64,000 bases of DNA from assembly GCA_028023455.1 (NCBI GenBank), contig JAQFVV010007227.1:1-64000 (forward strand), given 5' to 3'. The translations under genes and the position numbers were made by a program. Shown in pieces: positions 13,930 through 26,259 of the stretch; position 1 is the first letter of the stretch, and the number at the start of each line of letters is the position of its first letter. Below the pieces are notes generated by a model. It made no database searches, had not been told where the DNA came from, and saw only the letters and a program-made list of their open reading frames with translations. The DNA is from Epiperipatus broadwayi (taxonomy: Eukaryota > Onychophora > Udeonychophora > Euonychophora > Peripatidae).

Positions 13930-15423
13930 GAACAGTTGAAATATTTAATTTCACAGTTTGCTTATTTTTATATTTCTTTAATTGTAGAGCATTTTAGAAT
14001 AGTTATGAATACTATCTCTAATATTTCATTGATTGTTTCACTTAAATGAGGTATAAAATCTAAATGATAGTGTATATCTAGGATTCTTTTTTATTTTGTT
14101 CCTCAACAAAAATCTATAACTATTTCAAGTCACACATTTCTATTGATTTGGCTATTTTATGAAAAAGACTAAATGCATTATATATTTTGTATATGATGAA
14201 GTTATTTCACACGTAATGTTTCAGAACATCAAGAAAAGGTTATAATATATAAGCAAGAAAATAAGACAACGAAATTCTTAAAAATAATAATAATTAATGG
14301 TTTTTCACAAAACAATAAAGATTACTAATAAAAAATTAGAATAAATTAACAATTAGAACTATCATAGTTAAATTATTAATGCAAATGTAGATGTAATATT
14401 TAAAATTAGTCACAGAATTAAACTTAGATGAAGTGCTTTGGGTTAAGATATTGTAATATTTCAACAAAATATACCTATATGTTTAAAAAGAAAAAAAATT
14501 AGTAAATGATTTTACCAGATTTTATATATGTATCTTAGATTGGATTCTTAAGAGATGAGCAAATAGAAACTTTAAACCACATTATGAAGTAATGAAGGAT
14601 CTATTTTGGGAGCAAGAGAGTAGAATTAAAAATTAAATATGTAGGTAGGAGAACAAATATATGTCACTAGCTTGATTTGAAGAAATGGACATGTAACTGC
14701 AGGTAGAATTTGATTTTATAAACTAAATCTCCAAGTGATTGTAAAAAGTCTAAAAAGACAGCATATGAGAGAGATTGATTAAAAAAGAAATTTGTTTTAA
14801 AATGGTGTGACAATCAGAAGAAAAAATAGTTTAAACATGGAGGAAACTTTATCATGCAATAGAATGATAATGCTGGGAATGACAATGAATGACTGAGGTG
14901 AATTGAATGGACATATTTAAAAGAAATAATAATAGACAGAAGCTGAAAACATAAAATGAAACTCAAATGATTGTAAAAAACTTAGAAAGGGATACATGGA
15001 AAATATTTAGACAATGAAATTTTCTAGAATTATGAAAAAGAGAAAAATGAATCTGAAAACAATAGTTTAAAGAAGAAGATACTACCACCCTCCAATGGAT
15101 TGGTAATAACTGGAAATGATAGTACTGAATATGCAATTTGATTATGTTTTATTATTTGGAGATTAATTTTTTTTAAAATATGTGATTGAATAGATCAATT
15201 CCAAGCATTCCAAAATTAATTATTTCATAATATAAACTAGAAAGAATATATAAATAATTTTAGGAATAACTGATTGACATTTATAAAGGATTTCCTCTTA
15301 TAATTTATCAATTGAAAAATATAGCCTCTGTGAGTGATTCGTTTATAGTTTAATCCTCAACTTACTCTTGTTGTAATGCACTACACACTTTCATATTGTA
15401 TTATTTTATTTACCATGTTTACG
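13927..15423. other. AT-rich stretch with nothing recognised
   Basis: Only short chance frames and A-rich runs are seen. From 14520 to 15100 the sequence is purine-rich on the plus strand, without a recognisable frame. Confidence 0.5.
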
Positions 15424-15457
<34 letters not shown>

Positions 15458-15474
15458 ATGTGTGTGTGTGTGTG
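15424..15474. repeat. (TA)n(TG)n microsatellite
   Basis: A TA run passes into a TG-rich run and directly abuts the first unit of the 415-bp array. Confidence 0.9.
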
Positions 15475-17025
15475 AAAAACAAAAACAAGTTAGAATCATG
15501 TAACTTGCTATATCACTTGTATTTATGATCAATAGATGGTGTTTTACCGAAACACCGAACAAGTGTATAATTTGTTTACATAAACGACAAAAGAGTCAGC
15601 ATTCACTATCTCTTTCATTTGCCCACTTTCAAATCAGCTGATTTCAAGCTAATTTTGCTATCATCAGTGAAAGATAGATCTAGAAACTAGATCTAAACAC
15701 TGACTCCAGGTGTTTATGCAAAACGTTTCTATCAGTTTGCAAGCATGAATTTTTCAGATTGGTCAAAGTCTTCAAACCCACCCTAACAAGCTAGATAGCT
15801 ATATGGGTCTGATCTCAGTTCAGTTTCACCACATAGTCAAAGCCTCTCCAATATATATCATTGCAAAAACCTTTAAAGTTACATTTATGAAAAACAAAAG
15901 CAAGCTATAATCACGTAACTTGCTATCACTTGTATTTATGATCAATAGATGGCATTTTACCAAAACCATTGAACAAGTATATATTTGTTGACATAAATGT
16001 CAAAAGAGTCAGAATTCACTATCTCTTTCATTTGCTCACCCTCAGATCAACTGATTTCAAGCTAATTTGCTATCATCAGTGAAGGATAGAGCTAGAAACT
16101 AGATCTAAACACTGATTCCAAGTGTTTATGCAAAACGTTTCTATCAGTTTGCAAGCATGAATTTTTCAAATTGGTCAAAGTCTTCAAACCCAGCCTAATG
16201 ATCTAGATAGCTATATAGGTCTGATCTCAGTTCAGTTTCACCATGTAGTCAAAGCCTCTGCAATATATATCATTTCAAAAACATTTAAAGGTACATTTAT
16301 GAAAAACAAAAACAAGATAGAATCAAGTAACTTGCTATATCACTTGTATTTATGATCAATAGAGGCTTTGACTATGTGGTGAAACTGAACTAAGATCAGA
16401 CCCATATAGCTATCTAGCTTGTTAGGATGGGTTTGAAGACTTTGACCGATCTGAAAAATTCATGCTTGCAAACTGATAAAAACGTCTTGCATACTTGGAG
16501 TCAGTGTTTAGATCTAGTTGCTAGCTCTATCTTTCACTGATGGTAGAAAAATTAGCTTGAAATCAGCTGATTTGAAAGTGGGAAAATTAAAGAGATAGTG
16601 AATGCTGACTCTTTTGTCATTTATGTAAACAAATTATACACCTGTTCGGTGTTTTGGTAAAACACCATCTATTGATCATAAATACAAGTGATATAGCAAG
16701 TTACGTGATTCTAACTTGTTTTTGTTTTTCATAAATGTACCTTTAAAGGTTTTTGCAATGATATATATTGCAGAGGCTTTGACTATGTGGTGAAACTGAA
16801 CTGAGATCAGACACATATAGCTATCTAGCTTGTTAGGCTGGATTTGAAGACTTTGACCAATCTGAAAATTGTATGCTTGCAAACTGATAAAAACGTTTTG
16901 CATAAACACTTGGAGTCAGTGTTTAGATCTAGTTTCTAGCTTTATCTTTCACTGATGATAGCAAAATTAGCTTGAAATCAGCTGATTTGATTACACACTT
17001 GTTTGGTATTTTGGTAAAACGCCAT
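15474..17025. repeat. ~415-bp repeat array, two direct then two inverted units
   Basis: Direct units start at 15474, 15889 and 16301, each beginning GAAAAACAAAA(A/G)CAAG (spacing 415 and 412 bp). The third is cut after ~62 bp at ~16362. From there the sequence is the reverse complement of the same unit to 17025, with a second inverted unit starting near 16731. The last unit has an internal deletion joining CAGCTGATTTGA to TTACACACTTG, and ends at GCCAT before (TA)n. A 77-codon frame on the minus strand at 16676-16909 is only a chance reading of the repeat. Confidence 0.85.
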
Positions 17026-17036
17026 ATATATATATA

Positions 17037-20000
17037 TTAAACATAATTTTTAAATAAAATAAATATAGGTTAATGAGATTCCTGATTTGTCATCAAGTTC
17101 ATAAGTATTTTAATTACATGAGATATTTATTTATTTATTTTTGATTTAAAGAACAAGAAAAGCATATCGTTATTTTTCTTGTTTTCTTTTTATCATCAAA
17201 ATGAATTTTTTATTTAAAATATTTTATTAAAATATTTTAGATATCTCAGAGAAATAAATTAATGTTAAAAGTTCTTAATAGGCAGGGTTTAATTATTTGA
17301 TATTCCTATTATATTTTTTGCCCTGCATATACGTAATTATTGTATGCGAATTAAAAAAAAAACATTGGGGGAATTTTCTATAAGTGTGTGCATAATTCGG
17401 ATGTATTGTGCATGTGAGTTAACATTTCTCCTGATTTATTTACATATTATTAAATACATTAATTTATTTATTATAATTTAGAATATATTAATAATTATCA
17501 TTAAGTAAGTAGAATAACATATTTTAATAGCTTTTAGATAGATATATAATTTACAAATAACATGAGACCACTTGACGATTATTTATAAAGTATAAACACA
17601 AATGTAAAAATTCAAGTTTATTATTTTAATATTTTCAAAATTTAGAGAGCATTAATTTCTTTTTATCTCTTAATATATAAAAATGAATATTGTTTCTTGG
17701 AAATCATGTTATCTTCCATCACTAAAAAGGGCAGTGTTTTAATTTAGGAATAGTTAACATGTGGATGGACAATTCTCTTACTATTATAATTTAAAGGGAA
17801 TAATTTACATTTTTAAAAAACTAATCTATTTTTGTATTTAAAATATTACTTTTTTAATTATGGTAATGTTTAGATTTATTAAATAGTTGTTTTTTTTTAA
17901 AAAAATTGCCTTATAAATAATAAAGTATGATGATTGATAATAACACTAAAGAAGATATAAAGTATTGAGGATTGCTATATAAAGTGTTAGCTTTATTCAG
18001 TTTCAAATGAAAAATATATTATTTAATCTAATTTTTGTAAATTCATTATTATGTCAAAGAGTGTTCTTATCTAAGTCATAATAATTTTGATTTATCATTA
18101 TATTTGTATTTGAAAAAAAAAAAGTTAAATTATCTTATTTTTTTTATTATATATTTCTATATTTAAACAAAATTTGCCTTCCTTCTTTTCACTATGTTTT
18201 CTTTTACAGAAATTTCTAAAAATCTCATTTATCAAAATGTTATCACTAAATTGAATGTTTCAAAGAACAAGTGATGTAAATCATTTGAAATGATTACTGA
18301 GTTCAAAGCACTGTAAAATATCAAGTTGTATATACATATATATTTTTCTTATCAGCCTTTTATGAGTCCTATATTTAACTATTATATCTTGTTGGATAAT
18401 TGTACTATTAATAATAAGAAGAAACTATTTGTCTTGTCTGGGTTCAGAGAACTGATTCTTTTACATCTAAATGTTCTAGAAGTGAGTGTTGCATTGCTAA
18501 AATATAAATTATTATATTTTGTGACTTGTCATTTTAAAAAAAAAAATTCAATGCATAAAAATTGCAAAACATATCATCATTAAATATATTTCAGCAGAAA
18601 AAAGATATATTGTAAATAAATGAAATATCATATAAAAGACATAAAAAAAAAATAGGTATGAGTTTTATAAATATATTTTAGTATTCTAAGTTGTCTTAAG
18701 ATATTTTAAATTTTAATTTGTAATTTTAAAAAAAAAAAAAATATCATAAAAATAAAAAAAAATATTAGAAACAAAAAAAATAATAAAATTTTGACAATAA
18801 TATAAATTAAGCATTATTGATATTATTATATTTATGTCAACATACGGTAATTTGACATTATTGTAGCAAAAGAAAATGATGAAAAAATAAATAATTATAA
18901 ATGTAAAATGAAGTAAAAATACAAAAAACAAAAATACAAATAAAAGATAAATTATATATATATATATAATTATTCATCTTATATATATATCTTTGTGTGA
19001 TTGCTATTAATATTTTAATGTTATAAAACTAGTTTAACATTCTATAAGTAATTCATTTGTAATTAAATAGTACAACGTTTTCTTTACTGCCCCTAATTTT
19101 TTTCCATGAACATTTGTATAAAGAATTAATCTTGCTTATGTGCTTCATTCATATCATTTATCTAATATTAATAGTAATTTTTTTTTAATTATACAGAGTT
19201 AGAGATTTTCTAAGTACTCTAATTGTAGCTTTAACATCTAGAAAGTTTGTAAGATTTTAGCGAAGCTACATTCAGTTTTTAAAATTATTTCATTTCAAAA
19301 GAATTTTATACAGTTATGTAAACAGTCAAAGTCTTAATTATTATATTCTTTACAGTGACAATTTTAAAGCTACAACATTTTAAAAATGATGACCACTTAT
19401 TTAACATAAAATATGACATTTAATAAAATGACATAGAATTTGACATTTGAAATATACATTAATGTAAGGAACTTCAAAGGAATCTGAAATTGTCCACACA
19501 TTATTTAAAATGTATTTAATAATATATTTGTTAAATGTGCTATAAATTGTAATTATATCTAAAAATATTCTATATATTACATAATGCTATTTATATATAA
19601 ATTTCTGACTACTATATTAATATGCAGAATAAATATATAAACTTTATTATTTGTACATTTTAGTTTAAACATGTGTATTTATGAAAAATCAGACTATTCA
19701 CCTTACTTTATGCTACAGCAGAAGTAGGCATTTTTCTTGATATCTTATAATATCTGTTATATAGTAACTATTGCAATGACAATAAATAAAACAATAAAGT
19801 ATTAACTATATGTTTGTATCCAACAGAAAAAAAAATATTATCATATAGGAAATGCCCTATTGCCAATGACTTTCTAATTATTTTTTATTATTTATTTATA
19901 ATTATAAATTGATATTAATTAATTTAATGTCTATTACAAAAAAATGTTTAACTAATGTTATTTATGCTTTAAAAATTATCTTAAATATTTAGATACTAAG

Positions 20001-21884
20001 CAGCTAATACATTTTCTTCATTAATAGTATTTTTAACCCGAAATTTAAAGAAATCTTTCTTTTTGTTTTCTTAAATCTATTTATTTTATTTCTTATCTGT
20101 TTTATATGAAAAGTCAATATTTTATTCATAAGATTGATTTCATAGTTTGAACTTATGCTTAATGATTTTGTTTGTATAGATTTTAGCAATTATAAGCATT
20201 GGTGGAAGTCAGTCATTGCACAACATTTCATAAAATAAATGTGTATTTCACTAAAATTGTGAGAACAATATTCATAAAAAATTATTCATAAAATTAAATT
20301 ATAATAAAGTTTATTTGATATCCAAGATATAGACCTTCATATAAATATCATATAATGATTCAAATAATGGCAAATTTATTAACTGTATAAGTTGTATGTA
20401 ATTGTAAATTGAGTTAATATTTAGCAATAAATTGAATAGGAGTAAAGTTCTTAAGATATTGATATTAATCCAGTTTTGAGATGTCTTTTAATATTAATAA
20501 GTAATTATTAAAATAATAGTAATAAAATATATTTTTCCAACAATAGATCAAGTATGTTAACATAATGTATTGTGTGATGTTGAAAGTTAACCAGTTTTAA
20601 TTGAGAGAAATAAATGATGAAGGAATGATGATGAAGAAAACCTGTTCAGAGGAATAAATGTGAAATATTTCTATATATTTTTGAAATATATTATCTCAAG
20701 AGGCATTTCACATATTTAACCATATACAGAATTAGTTATAATGTAGTACATTTCAAGTAGTATTTCCATTATATAAATTTAAATGTGATGTAGATTTGAT
20801 GACTTTTAAAATGGGGATGACTAATAAATTACTTAGCGTTTGTAATCTTAAAACATATTTAAAGAAAAAAAATTACTGTGTGAACCTAGGAATAACAATA
20901 TATACTTTGGGACATCTTAGATATATTATGAGAAAATCAAAATATTGATGTCATTTTTTTAGTTTAAAAAGTCAATCATCATTCACCTGAGTAAGAAACA
21001 AATGTTCACAATTCATAATAAAACTTGGAAGTTGAACATGTCTGAGTCACCTGTTATATTAAAGTAAATATCTGCGGCTATCAACCAGAAGGAATGAGTT
21101 CAATTTTTGGCCAGAAAGCCATTTTAAATGAAAATGATATGTAATAGATTAGTTATTTCCAGGAAGCTTTACATTGGTCTGTAAATACATCATCTTGGGC
21201 AATCATTTAAATAAAAATAAATTATATAATGGTAATTTTCTTTGGATTTTATAACTTAAGTCCAAATATATATCATGCATGCTGGATCTGTATTTATTAT
21301 TTGGATGATCAATTATCGTCTCATAAGACTAATTTATCGTTTTTGATTTATGTGTAATAATTTAACATAATAATATGTTTGGATTATCATACACTATTTC
21401 ATTCTTGGTTTCACATGGTTTGTTTTATCAAAGTATGATTTACTAATCACATTGACATGTAGTTTGTTAACATTTTGGTTATCATCACATTCCTTATGCA
21501 TTTGAACACTTGTAATTTGAATCTTATATATAGATTGGGAAATTATACCCAATAAAATTATTCTTCTGGGTTAGATATGGATCAGTTTCATTTTTTCATT
21601 ATTCATTTTTCTCAAGTCTTTCTCGCTATATTTGACTTAATTTCAAACATCATTTAGGCCATTAAATTTTAAAACCAAAGCTTAAGGTTTGACCTTTCTT
21701 TTATTGCTATCACTTTAATATTTGCTTCCTTTAATTAATAGATATTGTCAAAACTAAATTAATGACAATAACAAACAAGTTTATTGAATTTTAATTTATA
21801 AATAAATATTAATTCAATTTATAATTATATATTTGTAATAAGAAATAAACTTGGCATTTTTAATTATTCACTATAAAAAAGAAC
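17037..21884. other. Long AT-rich gene desert
   Basis: About 4.8 kb of very AT-rich DNA with short poly(A) and poly(T) runs and a small TA run near 18955. I found no splice-bounded frame, RNA gene or repeat shared with the rest of the window. Confidence 0.6.
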
Positions 21885-21986
21885 TTAAGGTTTTATTGCT
21901 TGGGAGTTCATAACAAGTACAAGTGCCAGAACTGCAAGCATCAGACCTCCTGATCCCAAACCAAATACTATAACAATTGCACCAAA
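21885..21986 (-). CDS. Candidate 3'-terminal exon encoding a C-terminal membrane segment
   Basis: On the minus strand a CACAG acceptor is followed by 33 uninterrupted codons and a TAA. The reading begins FGAIVIVFGLGSGG and continues as a hydrophobic alanine/leucine/valine stretch with the end MNSQAIKP. This would form one membrane helix with a short tail, or a C-terminal hydrophobic signal. The patch is clearly richer in GC and in ordinary codons than the AT desert around it. Upstream (higher coordinates) lies a (TA)n hairpin cluster. The function is unknown and no partner exon is identified. It could be a decayed repeat fragment. Confidence 0.3.
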   Translation of the reverse strand, partial: FGAIVIVFGLGSGGLMLAVLALVLVMNSQAIKP

Positions 21987-22013
21987 CTGTGTAGGGTATA
22001 TTCACTATGACTG

Positions 22014-22028
22014 TTATGAAAGCTTATG

Positions 22029-22068
<40 letters not shown>

Positions 22069-22086
22069 CATAAGCTTATCATAAAG

Positions 22087-22130
<44 letters not shown>

Positions 22131-22140
22131 CTTTATCATA
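22014..22140. repeat. Paired (TA)n hairpins with flipped middle segment
   Basis: Two palindromes sit back to back. The first is AAGCTTATGTTAT-(TA)n-ATAACATAAGCTT. The second is TCATAAAGTTAT-(TA)n-ATAACTTTATCAT. The order is X-(TA)n-X'Y'-(TA)n-Y, so the segment between the two TA tracts reads as an inverted copy of Y followed by X. Confidence 0.9.
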
Positions 22141-22810
22141 ATCTGAAATTTTCAATGGCTATTTCTGTCAAATTTAATTAATCAATCTTGTTTATTGAAT
22201 TAATATAATGGAAATGGATATTTTCAAAATTTCAAATGAATAAATATCAAAATATAAAACACATTGATATTTTAAAAACAAAACATGAGCCTTATAATAC
22301 ATCTGTGTTATTTCTAATATAATATTTTTAAAAGTTGAGTATTTTATTCAGCTGTCAATTCAATATCATCTAATATGTCATAACAACTTTAATATACCTT
22401 TAATTTTACTTACACAATCAATAGATATCTCACTGAAAATATTTATGAGGATCCACTACATCCTATTTTATATTTCATTATTTGTTTATTGCTCTTTTTA
22501 TCACTTGTACACCTTTTAACACTCATATAGATGCTATCATTATTAATCCTGATATAATGTTTTGCAATTTAGTTTTCCAATAACTCATCATCATTTTAAA
22601 TGTATTAAAACTTTATTTATGATGATCACTAAATTATATGCCCAATCAACCAAGCAGTAAATCAGTGTCTAAATTTTAGACATATAAATCAATTTAATAA
22701 ATTAAATAATCTTACTCAAAATTAATTATTTCTTATGAAAATACTAACATAAACACTATATGCTCATTTATAACATTTTTTGCTTGAAAACATATTTAAA
22801 TTCTTGATTG

Positions 22811-22922
22811 CAATACTGTGCCATTTAAATATATATATATATATATATGAAGAAATATATATATATATATATGAATATAGCAATACTGTGCCATTTAAAT
22901 ATATATATATATATATATGAAG
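22811..22922. repeat. Direct duplication separated by (TA)n tracts
   Basis: The phrase GCAATACTGTGCCATTTAAA followed by (TA)n and TGAAGAA occurs twice in the same orientation (22811 and 22880), with a third TA tract between. This is the direct, unflipped counterpart of the structures at 22.0 and 38.8 kb. Confidence 0.9.
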
Positions 22923-22929
22923 AAGAAAA

Positions 22930-24381
22930 GTAGATATAAAAATGAAAATGCAACAGATTTTAAAGATATTTTACGTAACATAAAGCATATTTTATGATTA
23001 AAATGTATAAAATGGATTCAACACAGGAAGTGATAATCAATTAGTGAGAATTATGATATATACTAAGAAACAGCAACTGTTATGAAACACAGTGGTGAAA
23101 GTTTGTATCTTTTATCTTGAGAAATGCACCAAAAATTTAAGATGTAAGTTGCAAGTTAATTTAAATTCTGACAAACTTTGATAAAAGTTCATTCTTTAAT
23201 GTGTTTAAAAAATTGATTGTATATTAAAGAAAGCTACAGGGATATCCTGTTAAAAAAAAAACAGTAATTTTTTTACCTGAGACAAGACAATTTATAGAAA
23301 AAGAAAAAAATAAGAAAATAGTTTCAATAAACTATTTCATAGAAATGAATATTTGTAAGTCTGTAAAATAATCCAGAAAAAATAAGTAAACATGCTTGTA
23401 AATTAAAAATAAAGGCAAAAGAAAGGAGCAAAACATTTGAAAGTATAATACAATGTTTCAGTATTGGATGGAAAATTTTTACTGCAATAAAAAAGGTGTC
23501 CTGTGATGAAAAACTGAATGTATGGAAGAGTTCTATAAAAAAAATTACATACCAATAATTTTAAATAATGCAAGTGAAATAGTTGTTGTTAATGAACAAA
23601 AATTAGTTCAGAATAAAATTTTTACACCTCTTACACACAGAATATTGAGTTCAAACCAAATAAAAAACAAAATAAATTTAACAGTGACTATATCATAGTA
23701 AATATATTTATATATTAAGAGGAGCTACAAAAAATAAATTGAGTGTCAGTTACTACTTTTCATTTGTTTATACAGTCCAAAAAAGTAATTTGGCTTTATA
23801 AGTATTCCTTCAATAATTAAAATTTTGGAAAAAATAAGTAATAATCTCATGACATATTCAAATTCTGAAGAATGGTTATGAAAATAAAAAAAAAGCACTA
23901 CTCATGTTACATCATAATATTTATAATATTAACATTGATAAGTTTGTATTACAGGTTGACTCTATATTTCTAAATATTTTAGAGAAATTTCTCAAAAAAT
24001 AATTTGCAGATTAAAATGGGAAGCTTGGGTGAGGAAATAAATACATGGAAGTTATTATAGTTATATAGAACTTGCCGACACTTTCATGTTTCTCTTTTTT
24101 TTTTAAAAAAAAAGAAGAAAATGCTTCAGAATTTCAGAATATATTGCAATATTAAATAAATAAAAACAAGAAATTAAACTTAACAATTAATATTAAAATT
24201 ACAAAAGTAATGTTCAATAAGTTTTCAAAAAGCCAAATAAAGATTGATACTAAAAAATTAGAAAAAATAATAATTGCAAAGCAATAAGATTAATATAAAT
24301 GAAAGCATTATGTTTAAAATTATTATTTAATTAAACATTAAATTAGTTATTTTCAGAGTAATAACAAAAGGAAATAGTCAA
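22930..24381. other. AT-rich stretch with nothing recognised
   Basis: Many poly(A) interruptions and no usable frame. A poly(T)/poly(A) palindrome near 24090-24115 is simple sequence. Confidence 0.5.
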
Positions 24382-24475
24382 ACGTTGTTGGTCAAGTGGA
24401 TAGCACAGATGCCTTATAAGCAGTTATCCTGGTTCGCTTCCCGGCCAATGCTTTGACACTTTAAAAAAAAAAAAA
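24382..24475 (+). mobile_element. tRNA-derived SINE or retro-tRNA
   Basis: An A-box-like TGGTCAAGTGG (24389) and a B-box-like GGTTCGCTTCC (24431) are spaced as in a tRNA. The acceptor arms are partly complementary (GTTG.. against CCAATGC) and the anticodon loop reads CTTATAA. The tRNA part is followed by TTTGACACTTT and a run of ~13 A, the mark of reverse-transcribed insertion. The body resembles a tRNA-Gly-type scaffold and shares its CAATGCTTTG ending with the copy at 52142. Mispairs in the acceptor and T stems argue against a working tRNA. Confidence 0.6.
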
Positions 24476-24479
24476 GGAA

Positions 24480-26118
24480 ATATATTTATGTGCTTGGCCA
24501 TGGTGTTTTTTTATAGATGATAAAATGCTTATTTATAGATATGAAGCATAGATCTTAATAGATCATTATGTAAACTTCAAATTACAAGGTGAAATATAAA
24601 AAAAATATATGTTGAGAGCAACAAGAATGTTTCAATGATGAAATATATGGGCGACTTAACAGATGGACATTAGTAACATCAGTGAAATAAATAAGTTATT
24701 GAAATGGAGCTAATCAACATGGCACTAGAAAAAGTAACTACAGATGTATCAATGAATATTAATTTCAATCTCAAAAGTTAGTAAAATACTAAGAAAGACA
24801 ACATATATGTTAAGGAAGTTTATTAGAGAGATGCTATCCTGATAAAAATCTACTTATCATTCTTTAGAAAGTTTGAACAACTGGAATTACGTTAATATGT
24901 TTTATATAAATCCAACCTGCATTCGTTTTTTTTTCAATTCATATTAATTAAATATTCAATAATATAAACATCTGCTGTTATAAAATACACGTTTTTATTC
25001 CATTGCAATTCAGTATTTAACTTATTAAAAATATTAAGATTTATACGTTAAGAAATATAAAACATTTTAACTTGAAAAAAGATCTCTTAATTAGCATATA
25101 TTTTTATTTTAGTAGTATAAATATATGAATAATGAAATTACCATTAGCTTAATAAAGATAATTTTAGTAGTAAAATATAAATCAAAATCAGAAAAAAAAA
25201 TAATGCAGTGAATATTAAATTTGATATAATAAAATTATTAAAATTAAAAACTGCTAGCTAATAATGATAAAAAGCTAATATGACTAATTAACCTTATAAA
25301 TGTTTTTATTTCCACATTAAACAAAAACCTTCACTGATTGTGTTAAGTTATTTTTATTAGTCTAGTAATAAGTAACGGAGATAAAGTGAATATAAAAATA
25401 TTAAGACAGCCAATGCCAGATTCATAAGCATAATCATTATTTTGACTTAATTTGGTAATAAATATTTAATTGATTGATTTTTAGTATTTGAATAATTTTC
25501 AGTGAATTTCTTTATTTTTGAGGTAATAATGATCATTTAAATACCACCCTTTTTTTAACAAATTCAGTCAATTTTCATGATATACTATTCCTATTTGATA
25601 TACCTTAATATGTTTGCATTTAGTAATGCAGTATATCTAAAACTCTTAATTTTTAAATGTTTATAGAAATTATGTTTCTAATAGAGAGACTAATAAACTA
25701 ACACCAGAATCATATTGAGTGATTTTGGAATTAAAATAAATGAAAACACTTTGCCCATATTTTTTCTAAAAATTTAAAATATTATTGAACATTTTTTTAT
25801 TGAATCAGGAATAATATTATTAATATTTTATTTTTATCTTCACATTTTTATTTTGTGTATGAATACAATTCAAGATGTTTTTATTGCTTTTGTTATTAAA
25901 ATTACATTTTTGATGATGAAATAAAACATAATTATCATGCAATAGCATTCTTTTGCTATTATGTTATAGCAAGCATTTTGAAAACTATAAATTATATTAT
26001 TTGATACTTAATTGTTCTGTTAGGTTGAAAGATTACTGTGCATTTTTATGTTATAATCATCTGTAATAGTACTAAGAACAAAGCTCTATTTGATTCACTT
26101 TAGATACAGTATTGCTTA
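24480..26118. other. AT-rich stretch with nothing recognised
   Basis: No coding or structured RNA signature was found in about 1.6 kb. Confidence 0.5.
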
Positions 26119-26259
26119 ACTATATTTATATATTGGACTATTTACATCATCTAATATTAAATATTGAATGTCTTTAGAAAAATTAATGTTTATTTAATTT
26201 TTTAAGACATTCAATATATAATATTAGATGATGTAAATAGTTTAATATATAAATATAAC
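26119..26259. repeat. Hairpin element, ~57-bp arms
   Basis: The arm at 26119-26175 is matched by its reverse complement at 26203-26259 with only a few mismatches, around a ~27-bp AT-rich loop. The shared core is TTTACATCATCTAATATTA. The structure suits a small foldback MITE. A structured RNA precursor is possible but the arms are longer than a usual microRNA hairpin. Confidence 0.75.

Noticed and set aside
16676-16909. 77-codon minus-strand frame
   Set aside because: Lies inside the 415-bp repeat array and is not kept open in the other units.
24382-24452. Functional tRNA gene
   Set aside because: Acceptor and T stems contain mispairs and the copy ends in a poly(A) tail.
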